This document shows, in pieces, positions 8,273 to 16,312 of a DNA stretch of 64,000 nt. The first letter of the stretch is position 1, and each line of letters opens with the position of its first letter. The position numbers and the translations under genes are program-made. The stretch lies in the NCBI RefSeq assembly GCF_010731695.1, contig NZ_AP022586.1:4340001-4404000 (forward strand). The letters run 5' to 3'. Source of the DNA: Mycolicibacterium litorale (GTDB taxonomy: Bacteria; Actinomycetota; Actinomycetes; Mycobacteriales; Mycobacteriaceae). Under the pieces are notes generated by a model, which was not told where the DNA came from, did no database searches, and was given only the letters and a program-made list of their open reading frames with translations.

Positions 8273-9481
8273 TCAGTCGCCTTCCAGGACGAGCGTGGTC
8301 TGTTCGCTCAAGATGCCGCCGTTGCCGGAGACGAACGCGCGGTTGCAGTCGGCCACTTGCGCGGCGCCGGCGCGGCCCATGATCTGGCGGGCGGCGTCGC
8401 ACACGTGGTGCATCCCGCCTGCGAGGCCGGCTTGGCCGAAGCCGAGTTGTCCCCCGGCGGTGTTGAGCGGGAAGTCGCCGCGGAAGGTCAGGTCGTGGTC
8501 GCTGACGAAGGCCATCCCCTTGCCCTTCTCGCAGAAGCCGGCGTCTTCGAGGCTGAGCAACACGGTGATCGTGTAGCAGTCGTAGATCGACACCATGTCC
8601 ACGTCGGCGCGGTCCAGCCCGGACATCGCGAAGGCGAGGTCGGCGGCCTTGGTGATCGGCGTCTGCAGCAGATCGCGGGCATAGGTGGGGGTCTTGAACG
8701 GCACGTGTTCGCCGAAGCCCTTGACCCACACCGGCCGTCGCCGTGCCCGCTTGGCGATGTCCGCCCCGGCCACCACCACCGCGGCCCCACCGACACACGG
8801 CATCACGATCTCCAGCATGTGCAGCGGGTCGGCGATCACCGGGCTGGCGAGGACGTCGTCGACGGTGAGCGGTTTGTCCTTCCAGATCGCGCCGTCGGTG
8901 TGGTTGGCGTTGACCCGCTGGTCGACGACGATCTTGGCCATCGCCCGTTCGTCGTAGCCGTAGACAGCGGCATATCGCTGCGCGACCTGACCGTAGGGTC
9001 CGTTCTGGCCGAGGTTGCCGTACGGGATCTCGAATTCGGCCTGCGGCGAACCGAACTGGTTGCTCGACGACCCGAAGAACATCGCGTCGACCAGCGGCGC
9101 CGGCTTCTTCTCCGACGTCGGGGTGAGGTAGCGCGCCGGAAGTGCGCACAGCACCACATCGCACAGCCCCAGCTCGATCGCGGCGGCCGCCCGCCAGACC
9201 ATTCCGACCGCACTCGCGCCGCCCAGGTCGAGCATCTCGGCGAAGTTCGCGTCGACGCCGAGATACTCGGTCACCGTGGACGGGACGAAGATCTCCGATT
9301 CCCCGATGTGCGACGTGACGATGCCGTTCACCGACTCTGCCGGCAGACCCGCATCGGCCAGTGCGGCCGCGCTGAGTTCCGCCCACTGCTCGAGCAGGAA
9401 CGGCGCCGGCCCGGCCTTGTTCAACCGTTCCGGGGGCAGCTCCACATAGCCGACGATGGCGGCCTCACCGCGCAGTCCCAT
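8273..9481 (-). CDS. thiolase-fold protein of the SCP-x/Ltp2 type
   Basis: 402 residues, thiolase-like. The position of the nucleophilic Cys in true thiolases is occupied by LGGASAV (86-92), so no catalytic Cys is present there. The C-terminal half has SIYDCYTITVLLSLED and TAGGQLGFGQAGLAGG, which resemble the tyrosine- and glycine-rich active-site segments of Ltp2-type retro-aldolases. Together with the adjacent DUF35 gene this suggests an aldol-cleaving enzyme on an acyl-CoA rather than a thiolytic one. The start at 9481 is preceded by a good agggaga ribosome site and is 13 bases from the upstream stop. Substrate not determinable. Confidence 0.7.
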   Translation of the reverse strand: MGLRGEAAIVGYVELPPERLNKAGPAPFLLEQWAELSAAALADAGLPAESVNGIVTSHIGESEIFVPSTVTEYLGVDANFAEMLDLGGASAVGMVWRAAAAIELGLCDVVLCALPARYLTPTSEKKPAPLVDAMFFGSSSNQFGSPQAEFEIPYGNLGQNGPYGQVAQRYAAVYGYDERAMAKIVVDQRVNANHTDGAIWKDKPLTVDDVLASPVIADPLHMLEIVMPCVGGAAVVVAGADIAKRARRRPVWVKGFGEHVPFKTPTYARDLLQTPITKAADLAFAMSGLDRADVDMVSIYDCYTITVLLSLEDAGFCEKGKGMAFVSDHDLTFRGDFPLNTAGGQLGFGQAGLAGGMHHVCDAARQIMGRAGAAQVADCNRAFVSGNGGILSEQTTLVLEGD

Positions 9482-9494
9482 ACGTCTCTCCCTG

Positions 9495-11714
9495 TCATCC
9501 ACGGGGTAGCCCGAGCACCATCTGAGCGATGATGTTGAGCTGGATCTCTCGGGTGCCGCCACCGACCAGCTCGGCCGGCAGGCGCAGGTACGGCTGCACC
9601 ACCGGCGGCTCAGTGTCCTCCAGAAGCGCTGCGGGACCGGTCAGTTCGAGGGTGGCCGCGAACGTTCGGCGCAGCATCGCGGCGGTGGCGACCTTCGCGA
9701 TGCTCGACGCCGGTCCGGCCTGCTGCCCGTCGAGCAGGCGCAGGGTCTCGCGCACACCGAGCGCCTTGATCGCCCCCGAGTAGGCGTCGATCTCGCCGAG
9801 CGCCCGCAGCGCCGCGTCCTGGTCGGGTCCTCCGGTGCCGGCCAACGCGCGCAGCGCCCCGGCCCGGTCGTTGTGGACGTAGTTCCCGATCGCCACCCGC
9901 TCCTGGGCCATCGTGGCGATGGCCAGGCTCCACCCCGCGGTCGGCTCACCGAGCAGCATCTCGTCGGGCACGAACACGTCGGTGAGGAAGACCTCGTTGA
10001 ACTCGGCGTCGCCGCTGGCCTGCCGGATCGGTTGCACGTCGACGCCGTCGGCGCGCATGTCGACGACGAAGTAGCCGATGCCGCGGTGTTTGCGGGCGTC
10101 CGGATCGGTGCGGGCCAGCAGGGCGCCGTAGTCCGCGCGCTGGGCCGAGGAGGTCCAGATCTTGTGGCCGTTGATCCTCCATCCGCCGTCGACCTTGACC
10201 GCGCGTGTCGTCAGCGCGGCGAGATCCGATCCGGCCGACGGTTCACTGAACAGCTGGCACCACGCCAGTTCGCCGCGCAGGGTCGGTGGGATGAGGCGGT
10301 CGCGGACGTCGGGATGCGCTGCGCTGATCAGGGACGGCAGGATCCACTCGGAGATGCCGAGCGACGGCCGCACCAGCTCGGGACGGGCAGCGAACTCCTC
10401 GTCGATGATCAGCTGCTGCAGCGGCGTGGCGTCGAGTCCCCAGGGCGCAGGCCAGTGGGGCGCGAGCAGGCCGGCGGCGGCGAGCGCGGTCCGCTGCTCG
10501 CCGGTCGCGAACTGCTCGTAGTCACCCTGGTGGCGGGGTCCACCGTTGGGCAATGTCACTGCGCGGTCGAGGATTTCGCGGATCTTTGTGCGGAAGTCGG
10601 GGTCGGCGTCCCCGAGCCGGACGGTCATGTCCCTGGCGGTGGTGCGGGTGAGCTCGCCGAGCCGTCGTTTCCACCGGGTGCCCGGGCCCAGCGAGGCGGC
10701 CAGCGCGGTGGCGCGCCGCCAGTAGAGATGCAGGTCGTGCTCCCAGGTGAAGCCGATCGCCCCGAACATCGTCAGGGTGTCGAGCACGAGGTCGGGTGCG
10801 GGCACGGCCGCCATCAGCACGCCGGTGGCGGCGGCGATGGCGTGCTGTTCGGCGGGCTCGTCGACGGATCTCACGGCGTCCCATGCGGCGGCCGTGGCGA
10901 GTTCGCTGCTGATCAGCAGGTCGGCGGCGCGGTGCTGCAGCGCCTGGAAGGTGCCGATCGGCTTGCCGAACTGTTCGCGCGTGCGCAGGTGTTCGGTGAC
11001 CGCGCCCATGCACCACCGGATAGTGCCCGCCGCCGCGCACGCGGTCAGCGCCGCGACCGCGCCGCGAGCCCGGTCGGTGTCGATGCCGCAGAGCCGCCGC
11101 TCGGCGGTCACGTGGTGCCCGTCGAACCGCACCCGGCCGACGTCGGTGGTCAGATCGGTGCCGCGCTCGGGTTCGGTCGCCAGGCCGTCCGCGTCGGCGA
11201 CGAACCACAGCAGTTCGCCGTCCTCGGTGTGTGCGGCGGTGATGACGAGCCGCGCCGCGCAGACGCCCAGCGCCACCGGCGAGACGCCGCTGACCAGCCA
11301 CCCACCGTCAACGGTGACCGCCTGCAGCGCAGCGTCGTCAGGAAGCACGACGGCCGCGGGGGCGCCCGCGGCCAGGCCGCCGAGAAGCGACTCCCCCACC
11401 GGCGTGGTGTCGGCGAGCAGCGCGACGGCGCCCGCGCTCACCGTGGACAACAGCGGCCCCGGCAGCAGCACCTCGGCGGCCACTTCGATGACGCAGGCGG
11501 TGTCCACCAGATCGCCGCCCTGGCCGCCGACTCGCTCTGGCAGGTGCACGGCGTGAAAGCCGTTGGCCACCAACTCGTCCCACCAGTGCGGCGCGGTGCC
11601 TGCGGCGAGGTCGTCGAACGCCTGCCTGGTCTTGTCGATCGGCGCGTGACGGGCGCCGAACTCGCGGACGGCTTCGGAGAGCGCCGTCTGTTCAGGGGTG
11701 AGGGCGATCGGCAT
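9495..11714 (-). CDS. double-length acyl-CoA dehydrogenase (two fused ACAD modules)
   Basis: 739 residues, about twice a normal acyl-CoA dehydrogenase. The N-terminal module (about 1-365) has GVQ-like LTPEQTALSEAVREFG and the flavin/substrate segment REQFGKPIGTFQALQH. The C-terminal module (about 390-739) has WCQLFSEPSAGSDLAAL, WINGHKIW-like text and VFVPDEMLLGE. Mycobacterial fused ACADs such as FadE34 act on CoA esters of steroid side chains, so a similar role is plausible. The ATG overlaps the SDR stop (TGATG) and is followed 13 bases after its end by the thiolase-like gene. In one-piece fusions of this kind often only one half keeps the catalytic base; I could not assign it safely. Confidence 0.8.
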   Translation of the reverse strand: MPIALTPEQTALSEAVREFGARHAPIDKTRQAFDDLAAGTAPHWWDELVANGFHAVHLPERVGGQGGDLVDTACVIEVAAEVLLPGPLLSTVSAGAVALLADTTPVGESLLGGLAAGAPAAVVLPDDAALQAVTVDGGWLVSGVSPVALGVCAARLVITAAHTEDGELLWFVADADGLATEPERGTDLTTDVGRVRFDGHHVTAERRLCGIDTDRARGAVAALTACAAAGTIRWCMGAVTEHLRTREQFGKPIGTFQALQHRAADLLISSELATAAAWDAVRSVDEPAEQHAIAAATGVLMAAVPAPDLVLDTLTMFGAIGFTWEHDLHLYWRRATALAASLGPGTRWKRRLGELTRTTARDMTVRLGDADPDFRTKIREILDRAVTLPNGGPRHQGDYEQFATGEQRTALAAAGLLAPHWPAPWGLDATPLQQLIIDEEFAARPELVRPSLGISEWILPSLISAAHPDVRDRLIPPTLRGELAWCQLFSEPSAGSDLAALTTRAVKVDGGWRINGHKIWTSSAQRADYGALLARTDPDARKHRGIGYFVVDMRADGVDVQPIRQASGDAEFNEVFLTDVFVPDEMLLGEPTAGWSLAIATMAQERVAIGNYVHNDRAGALRALAGTGGPDQDAALRALGEIDAYSGAIKALGVRETLRLLDGQQAGPASSIAKVATAAMLRRTFAATLELTGPAALLEDTEPPVVQPYLRLPAELVGGGTREIQLNIIAQMVLGLPRG

Positions 11715-12721
11715 CAGCGGCGGTCCCCGGCGGGTCGGCGGCGGGTGCCGACGAAGAACTCGGCGGCCTCGGCCAGCGCTTCGGTGGTCGGCGCCGGCTG
11801 CCAGCCCAGTTCGCGTTCGGCCTTCGAATGGTCCATCGGCGACATGATGTGCATGAGCCGGATGGTCAGGGGGGTCAGCCGGGTGTCGCGGCGGCGCACG
11901 CGCGCGAGCCATTCGCTCGGCACCGCCGCGGCGGCCAGGGCGCGAATGGGCACACCGCGCCGCGGAGGTGCGACATCAACTGCCGCACAGGCGGTCTGAT
12001 AGATCTCACGGGCGGTCATCAAGCGTTCCGAGACGATGTAGCGCTCCCCCGGCCGGCCACGTTCACTCGCCAGGATCAGGGCGTCCGCGGCATCGCGGAC
12101 ACCGACCACCTCGGCCTGGGCCCCGTCGATGTAGAACGGCAACTTCCCGCGCACGGCGGCGGCGACGAGCCCGCCGTGTGGGGTCGGCAGATAGTCGCCG
12201 GGGCCGTACGTATTGGACACGCACATCGCGACCGCGGGCAGTGCACGCTCGCGGTGGTACCGCAGTACGAGGTTCTCCGCGGCGACCCGGGTCCGGATGT
12301 ACTCTCCCGCCTGGTCGAGCCAGTTGTTGGCGAGCTCCTCGGTGGCCAGGCCGTGCTCGGCGATCCCGATCGTGGCGATGGAGCTGGTGAACACGAACCG
12401 GTAGAGATCCGCGTCGGCGACGGCGCCGAGGACGCGCTGCAGCCCTTCGACATTGGTGCGCCACAACGGCGTCGCGTCGCGCAGCCAGGCGCGCGCGTCG
12501 ACGACGCAGTAGTACACGACGTCGCATCCGTCGACCGCGGCGCGGACGGCCTCGTCGTCGAAGATGTCGCCGTAGTGCCGTTCGACGGGCAGGTCGTCGA
12601 TCCCCCGGGTCGAGCTGGTGTGCCGGATCAGCACGCGGACGTCGTCGCCGCGCTCCACCAGGCGGCGCGTGACGTGCGAGCCCAGGAATCCGCTGGCCCC
12701 GATGACGAGCTTCTTTCCCAC
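11714..12721 (-). CDS. extended SDR / NAD(P)-dependent epimerase-dehydratase family protein
   Basis: 335 residues. N-terminal Rossmann motif GASGFLG (8-14) and a downstream [11 protein letters not shown] strand typical of extended short-chain dehydrogenases. The catalytic signature is YIRTR rather than YxxxK: the tyrosine is kept but the lysine is arginine. This may alter cofactor chemistry or mark a subfamily. It is the first gene of a five-gene operon (SDR, ACAD, thiolase-like, DUF35, SnoaL-like), suggesting oxidation at a hydroxyl of a lipid or steroid substrate. The GTG start faces a divergent TetR gene across a palindromic operator. Confidence 0.75.
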   Translation of the reverse strand: MGKKLVIGASGFLGSHVTRRLVERGDDVRVLIRHTSSTRGIDDLPVERHYGDIFDDEAVRAAVDGCDVVYYCVVDARAWLRDATPLWRTNVEGLQRVLGAVADADLYRFVFTSSIATIGIAEHGLATEELANNWLDQAGEYIRTRVAAENLVLRYHRERALPAVAMCVSNTYGPGDYLPTPHGGLVAAAVRGKLPFYIDGAQAEVVGVRDAADALILASERGRPGERYIVSERLMTAREIYQTACAAVDVAPPRRGVPIRALAAAAVPSEWLARVRRRDTRLTPLTIRLMHIMSPMDHSKAERELGWQPAPTTEALAEAAEFFVGTRRRPAGDRR

Positions 12722-12740
12722 GGATCTCCCGATGTCCGAG

Positions 12741-12759
12741 ACGAGACGGTCCGTCTCGT
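12741..12759. promoter_or_regulatory. perfect 19-bp palindrome, likely TetR operator
   Basis: Nine-base arms ACGAGACGG and CCGTCTCGT flank one central base. It lies between the divergent SDR operon (start 12721) and the tetR-family gene (start 12780), 20 bases from each. This is the size and place of a TetR-family operator, so binding would repress both directions. Confidence 0.75.
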
Positions 12760-12779
12760 TTGTGGCAGACTACGGGGCG

Positions 12780-13370
12780 ATGACCCCGCCCGCAACGCCC
12801 GCCCAGGACACCGCCGCGCCGAGGCGGCGCAGCGAGAAGTCCCGGGTGGCGATCATCGCCGCGACGCGCGACCTGCTGCTCGAGCGAGGGTTCGACGGGC
12901 TGAGCATCGAGGCGGTCGCGGCCCGCGCGGGGGTGGGGAAGCAGACGATCTACCGGTGGTGGCCGAGCCGGCCGGTGCTCGTCGCCGACGTGCTGCTCGA
13001 AGACGCCCACGAGATTCTGGTTCCCGTGCGGGACACCGGCGATCTCGTGGACGACGTGGTCTCGTGGGTCGGGAAGTTGGCGGCGACGCTGACCAGCGCC
13101 CGGGGCAACGCGATGTTGCGGATTCTCACCGTCGCGTCGATGGAGCACGAGGACACCGCGGCGCGCCTGCGGGCGGGTTTCGGTGATCCGCTGCACTTTT
13201 CGGTGCGTGACCGGCTGCTCGCGGCGGCGGTGGACGAATCGCGGGCGGAGTCGGCGGCCGAGGCGATCGTCGGGGGAGTCGTGTACGCGATCCAGCGGGA
13301 AGGCCGCTCGTATTCACGAACGCGGGCGCAGCGGACCGCCCGGTTGATCGTCGAGAGCCTGGTCAGCTAG
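12780..13370 (+). CDS. TetR-family transcriptional repressor
   Basis: 196 residues. The N-terminal HTH is clear: [20 protein letters not shown], then [19 protein letters not shown], the TetR recognition helix with YRWW. The C-terminal half is all helical, as expected for a ligand-binding and dimerisation domain. I prefer the ATG at 12780. An upstream in-frame ATG at 12732 would place the 19-bp operator inside the gene and add residues unlike the family. It is divergent from the lipid-type operon and probably senses a CoA ester or other pathway intermediate. A strong hairpin follows the stop. Confidence 0.85.
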   Translation: MTPPATPAQDTAAPRRRSEKSRVAIIAATRDLLLERGFDGLSIEAVAARAGVGKQTIYRWWPSRPVLVADVLLEDAHEILVPVRDTGDLVDDVVSWVGKLAATLTSARGNAMLRILTVASMEHEDTAARLRAGFGDPLHFSVRDRLLAAAVDESRAESAAEAIVGGVVYAIQREGRSYSRTRAQRTARLIVESLVS

Positions 13371-13371
13371 A

Positions 13372-13401
13372 AGGGGCCGGGTCGTTGCCGACCCGGCCCC
13401 T
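13372..13401. terminator. strong hairpin between convergent genes
   Basis: Perfect 13-bp stem (AGGGGCCGGGTCG and its complement) with a 4-base loop TTGC, starting 2 bases after the tetR stop and 18 bases before the stop of the convergent collagen-like gene. It could end transcription from both sides. Confidence 0.75.
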
Positions 13402-13418
13402 GCTCGCTGTCTTACGTG

Positions 13419-14003
13419 TTATCCGATACAGCCGACACCGGGGATGCAGCCTTCGACCCCGTCCGGACCGGCCGAGCCGCTGGGGCCGCCGGGGATCGTG
13501 GCGGTCACGCCACCCGGGCCTGCGGTACCCGCCGGGCCGCCGGGAATGGCGCCACTCGCGCCGTCAGGGCCTGCCGTACCGGCCGGACCACCCGGGATCG
13601 CACCGCTGGCACCGGCAGGGCCCGCTGCACCGGCCGGACCACCCGGGACCGCCGCGCTGGCACCGTCAGGGCCTGCCGTACCGGCGGGACCACCCGGGAC
13701 CGCCGCGCTGGCGCCACCGGGGCCTGCTGTACCGGCCGGACCACCCGGAATCACACCGCTGGCACCGCCGGGACCGGCGACGCCGCCCGGGCCACCGGGA
13801 ACGGCGCCCGCTGCACCGCCGGGGCCGGCGACACCGTTGGGTCCGACGACCTCGCACGGCACCCCGTCCGCGCACGGCGGCGGCGGAGGCTGGTTCACGA
13901 AACTCCCTGTGCTACCGAAGGCCGCCGGCGCGAGCGCGATCGCAGTTGCGGCAACGCCTGCGAACAGGCCCGGGGCGACGGCTGTACTCATTTTGTTTCG
14001 CAT
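13419..14003 (-). CDS. secreted collagen-like repeat protein
   Basis: 194 residues. Residues 1-30 look like a Sec signal peptide (MRNKMSTAV, then GLFAGVAATAIALAPAAFG). After a Pro-rich stretch with two Cys, residues 60-178 are seven 17-residue repeats of the type GPGGASGVIPGGPAGTA. Five Gly-x-y triplets are followed by Pro-Gly, so the collagen register slips once per unit. The C-terminus (GCIPGVGCIG) carries two Cys, so the ends could be disulphide-linked. Export and an extended structure are likely; a true triple helix is doubtful because of the interruptions. Start: the ATG at 14003 or the second ATG at 13991. Function unknown. Confidence 0.7.
   Translation of the reverse strand: MRNKMSTAVAPGLFAGVAATAIALAPAAFGSTGSFVNQPPPPPCADGVPCEVVGPNGVAGPGGAAGAVPGGPGGVAGPGGASGVIPGGPAGTAGPGGASAAVPGGPAGTAGPDGASAAVPGGPAGAAGPAGASGAIPGGPAGTAGPDGASGAIPGGPAGTAGPGGVTATIPGGPSGSAGPDGVEGCIPGVGCIG
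13470..13826. repeat. seven 51-bp tandem repeats in the collagen-like gene
   Basis: Seven in-phase units of 51 bp encode 17 residues each; a partial eighth unit follows towards the gene end. Units differ mainly at two or three codons (Gly/Asp/Ala in position 3; Val/Ile before Pro-Gly). Repeat number is a likely source of strain variation. Confidence 0.8.
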
Positions 14004-14149
14004 GACTAAGCCATTGCCGTCGTTTTCGATCTTCAAACACCATCGATTTCGTGACGGATCCGACGGCACGCGACTGTTTAGTGGCCGGCCGGTTCGGTTA
14101 TGAGGCCTCGGAAGGGGCGGGCTGCCGCGGACGGACGAGGTGCAGGACA

Positions 14150-15709
14150 TTGACGAGTGGACGTGTTGACCCGAACGCTTCAGCGGATTGGCCGACACAA
14201 CCGATCACCCTTGCGCCACGGCCGCGCCCGCTGCCCTCAGAGGCGGCGCACGTCCCCGGACGCGTCGTCGCCGGGCGCTATCGGCTTCTGACACCTCATG
14301 GCGTCGCCCCGCTGCTGGAATTCTGGCAGGCCGTCGACCTGGCCGCGGGTCGGCCGGTGGCACTCACGCTGGTAGACCCGCGCTGCACCCTGCCGGTCGA
14401 GTGGGTGAACGAGATCCTGTCGCTCACGGTGCGGCTGCGCGGCCTCGACACCCCCGGCATCGCCCCGATCCTCGAGGTGCTGCATACCGGCTATTGCGGT
14501 GTGGTGGTCGCTGATTGGGTGCCCGGCGGCAGCCTGGCCGAGGTGGCCGACACCGATCCCGCGCCGGTCGCCGTGGCGGCTGCGCTAGAACCGCTGGCGA
14601 TGGCGACCGAGGTGGCGCACCGGGCGGGCGTTCACCTGAGCGTCGACCATCCCGCGCGGGTTCGGGTGACGACGGCCGGCCACGCACTGCTGGCCTTCCC
14701 CGCGACCCTGCCCGACACCACCCCGCAGACCGATCTACGCGGCATCGGACGTTGCCTGTACGCGCTGCTGGCCCGGCGCTGGCCGGATGACGCGGAACCG
14801 GCGCCGCTGACGGACTTGCGTCCGGGCACACCGTTTTTGGTGTCGACGACGGCCGCCGGGCTGGTGCGCCCCGAACCGGGAATCACCAGCGCCGCCACGC
14901 TGGTGACCATGCTGCGGCAAGCCGCACGCGACGGCGCCGACGACGGGACGGATATCCGTGTCCTGGCGCCGCTGGATCCGCCGCCGCCGGGGGCGTACGC
15001 GGCGTTCCGCAACTTCGGGCCCGGTGAACAGGCCCAGGCGGCCCGCAAGGGCGTCCTGCGAGCGACCATCGGCGCCGCGGCCGCCGTGGCGACCGCGGGT
15101 GTCGTGATGCTCGGTTCGAGTGTCAACGGCATGCTGAACGCTCCGGACGAGACACCGGCCATGGATGCCGGACAGCTTGGGCTGCAGAGTGATCCGACGC
15201 CGACGGCTCCGAAGGCGCCGCAGGAGACGGTCAAGGCCGCCGCCGCGGACGCCCCGGTCAAACCGGTCAAGGCCGAGGTGTACTCGACCGACGGCCGGCC
15301 GGACAATCCAGGCGAGGCCGGGCGGGTGATCGACGGCGACGTCGCGACCGGTTGGTCCACGGACAGGTACTACGACGCCGACCCGTTCCCGAAGTTCAAG
15401 GAAGGGCTCGGGCTGATGCTGGAACTGCCCGCGCCGACGACCTTGGGGACGGTCACCGTCGAACTGCCCAGTGCAGGAACGGTTGTCCAGATCCGCTCGG
15501 CGGGCGGCCCGTCACCGGCCGGCCTCGGGGAGACCACGGAGATCAGCGCGGCCACACCACTGCAGCCCGGCCGCAACACGATCGCGGTGCGTAGCCGCGA
15601 GCCGGTCAGGCACGTGCTGGTGTGGGTGAGTGCGCTGGGCAGCACCGACGGCCGCAACCAGGCGTCGATCTCGGAGATCACGCTGCACCCACCCGCGCCA
15701 CCGGCGTAG
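14150..15709 (+). CDS. stand-alone paralogue of the MurJ pseudokinase plus C-terminal domain
   Basis: 519 residues from a TTG at 14150, which has aggtgcagg upstream; an ATG/GTG start near 14050 is possible but adds atypical sequence. The protein parallels the cytoplasmic and C-terminal half of MurJ encoded at 54761-58555. Shared landmarks in the same order are GRYRLL, GGSLAEVA, HPARVRV (MurJ HPSRVRV), FPATLPDTTPQTDLRGIG (MurJ FPATMPDATPEDDIRGIG), ALLARRWP, one transmembrane helix (about 305-325), and a beta-sandwich ending in LGLMLELPAPTTL (MurJ VGLMLELSQPTTL). The kinase HRD and DFG motifs are missing, so it should be catalytically dead. It has no lipid-flippase domain. Likely a membrane adaptor that competes with or complements MurJ; the outside domain resembles F5/8-type or galactose-binding folds. 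Confidence 0.75.
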   Translation: MTSGRVDPNASADWPTQPITLAPRPRPLPSEAAHVPGRVVAGRYRLLTPHGVAPLLEFWQAVDLAAGRPVALTLVDPRCTLPVEWVNEILSLTVRLRGLDTPGIAPILEVLHTGYCGVVVADWVPGGSLAEVADTDPAPVAVAAALEPLAMATEVAHRAGVHLSVDHPARVRVTTAGHALLAFPATLPDTTPQTDLRGIGRCLYALLARRWPDDAEPAPLTDLRPGTPFLVSTTAAGLVRPEPGITSAATLVTMLRQAARDGADDGTDIRVLAPLDPPPPGAYAAFRNFGPGEQAQAARKGVLRATIGAAAAVATAGVVMLGSSVNGMLNAPDETPAMDAGQLGLQSDPTPTAPKAPQETVKAAAADAPVKPVKAEVYSTDGRPDNPGEAGRVIDGDVATGWSTDRYYDADPFPKFKEGLGLMLELPAPTTLGTVTVELPSAGTVVQIRSAGGPSPAGLGETTEISAATPLQPGRNTIAVRSREPVRHVLVWVSALGSTDGRNQASISEITLHPPAPPA

Positions 15710-15785
15710 GCCGGCCTCCCCAACGCCAATCGCTCGCGTTCGTTACGATCCGCACAGCCAAGACCTTCTTGCCGCGCCATGCGGC

Positions 15786-16031
15786 ATGCAATGGGAAGAG
15801 GTGCTGGTTCCGATGGATGAGTTTACCCAGGGCTACTTGGTCTTTGACCTCGGCGACGTGGCGCTGCAGCACGGCGCCACGTTGCGCGACGCCAAAGCTG
15901 GCGTACAAGACCCACCGTGAGGTCAATGCCGACAGGACCCGCGCGACGTCTACCAGACGTGGTATTCCGGGCGGCACTGGGACAACGAGTGGCTGATCGG
16001 CGGGCATGGCGTTGGACCCGAGGAGCGCTGA
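15786..16031 (+). pseudogene. decayed N-terminal fragment of a MetX-like alpha/beta hydrolase
   Basis: Three reading-frame pieces together spell the start of the homoserine-acetyltransferase-like hydrolase family: GYLVFDLGDVALQHGATLRDAK in frame one, LAYKTHREVNADR in the next frame (after an extra A in 15894-15896), then QTWYSGRHWDNEWLIGGHG back in the first frame, followed by a stop at 16029. Intact family members continue with the nucleophile elbow and about 300 more residues, which are absent. From 16032 to about 16300 I see no convincing gene; a short open frame there has no recognisable content. This marks an old insertion/deletion site beside the NTPase gene. Confidence 0.65.
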
Positions 16032-16300
16032 CCGCCCAGGGGAGGGGGAAGGACCCCACATACCCGTTACTTTCCGCCATGTCGACACACAGTTCATCGG
16101 TGGGGTGAAGATGCCGTTCGGCGTGACTGTTCGACGCACTGACGAGGAACGGACCGCGAACTGGGACAGGGGTGCTGATTGCGATGCGATGTACACCGAC
16201 GGATTCTCCGCGATGGCCGCAGGGTCCGGTCCCCATCGACAGCTTCACTTTTCGCTCGGCACCGGTTTCTCGTCCTGCGCCGAAGCCGACCAACATTGCC

Positions 16301-16306
16301 TAGAGT
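16301..16306 (+). promoter_or_regulatory. -10 element of leaderless NTPase promoter
   Basis: TAGAGT ends 6 bases before the GTG at 16313. No Shine-Dalgarno is present, so the transcript probably begins at or next to the start codon. This supports the chosen start. Confidence 0.45.
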
Positions 16307-16312
16307 TCTCCC

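Noticed and set aside
9873..11999. Very long open frame opposite the fused acyl-CoA dehydrogenase
   Set aside because: High-GC antisense artefact: product is Arg/Gly-rich without family motifs, and the opposite strand encodes a clear ACAD protein. The same reasoning removes the long frames opposite gyrA, gyrB, murJ, the FnIII gene and the DUF6049 gene.
12732..12779. Upstream ATG for the TetR gene
   Set aside because: It would put the operator palindrome inside the gene and add 16 residues not typical of the family.
13470..13826. Tandem repeat as a CRISPR array
   Set aside because: Units are 51 bp, adjacent without unique spacers and in frame within a coding sequence.
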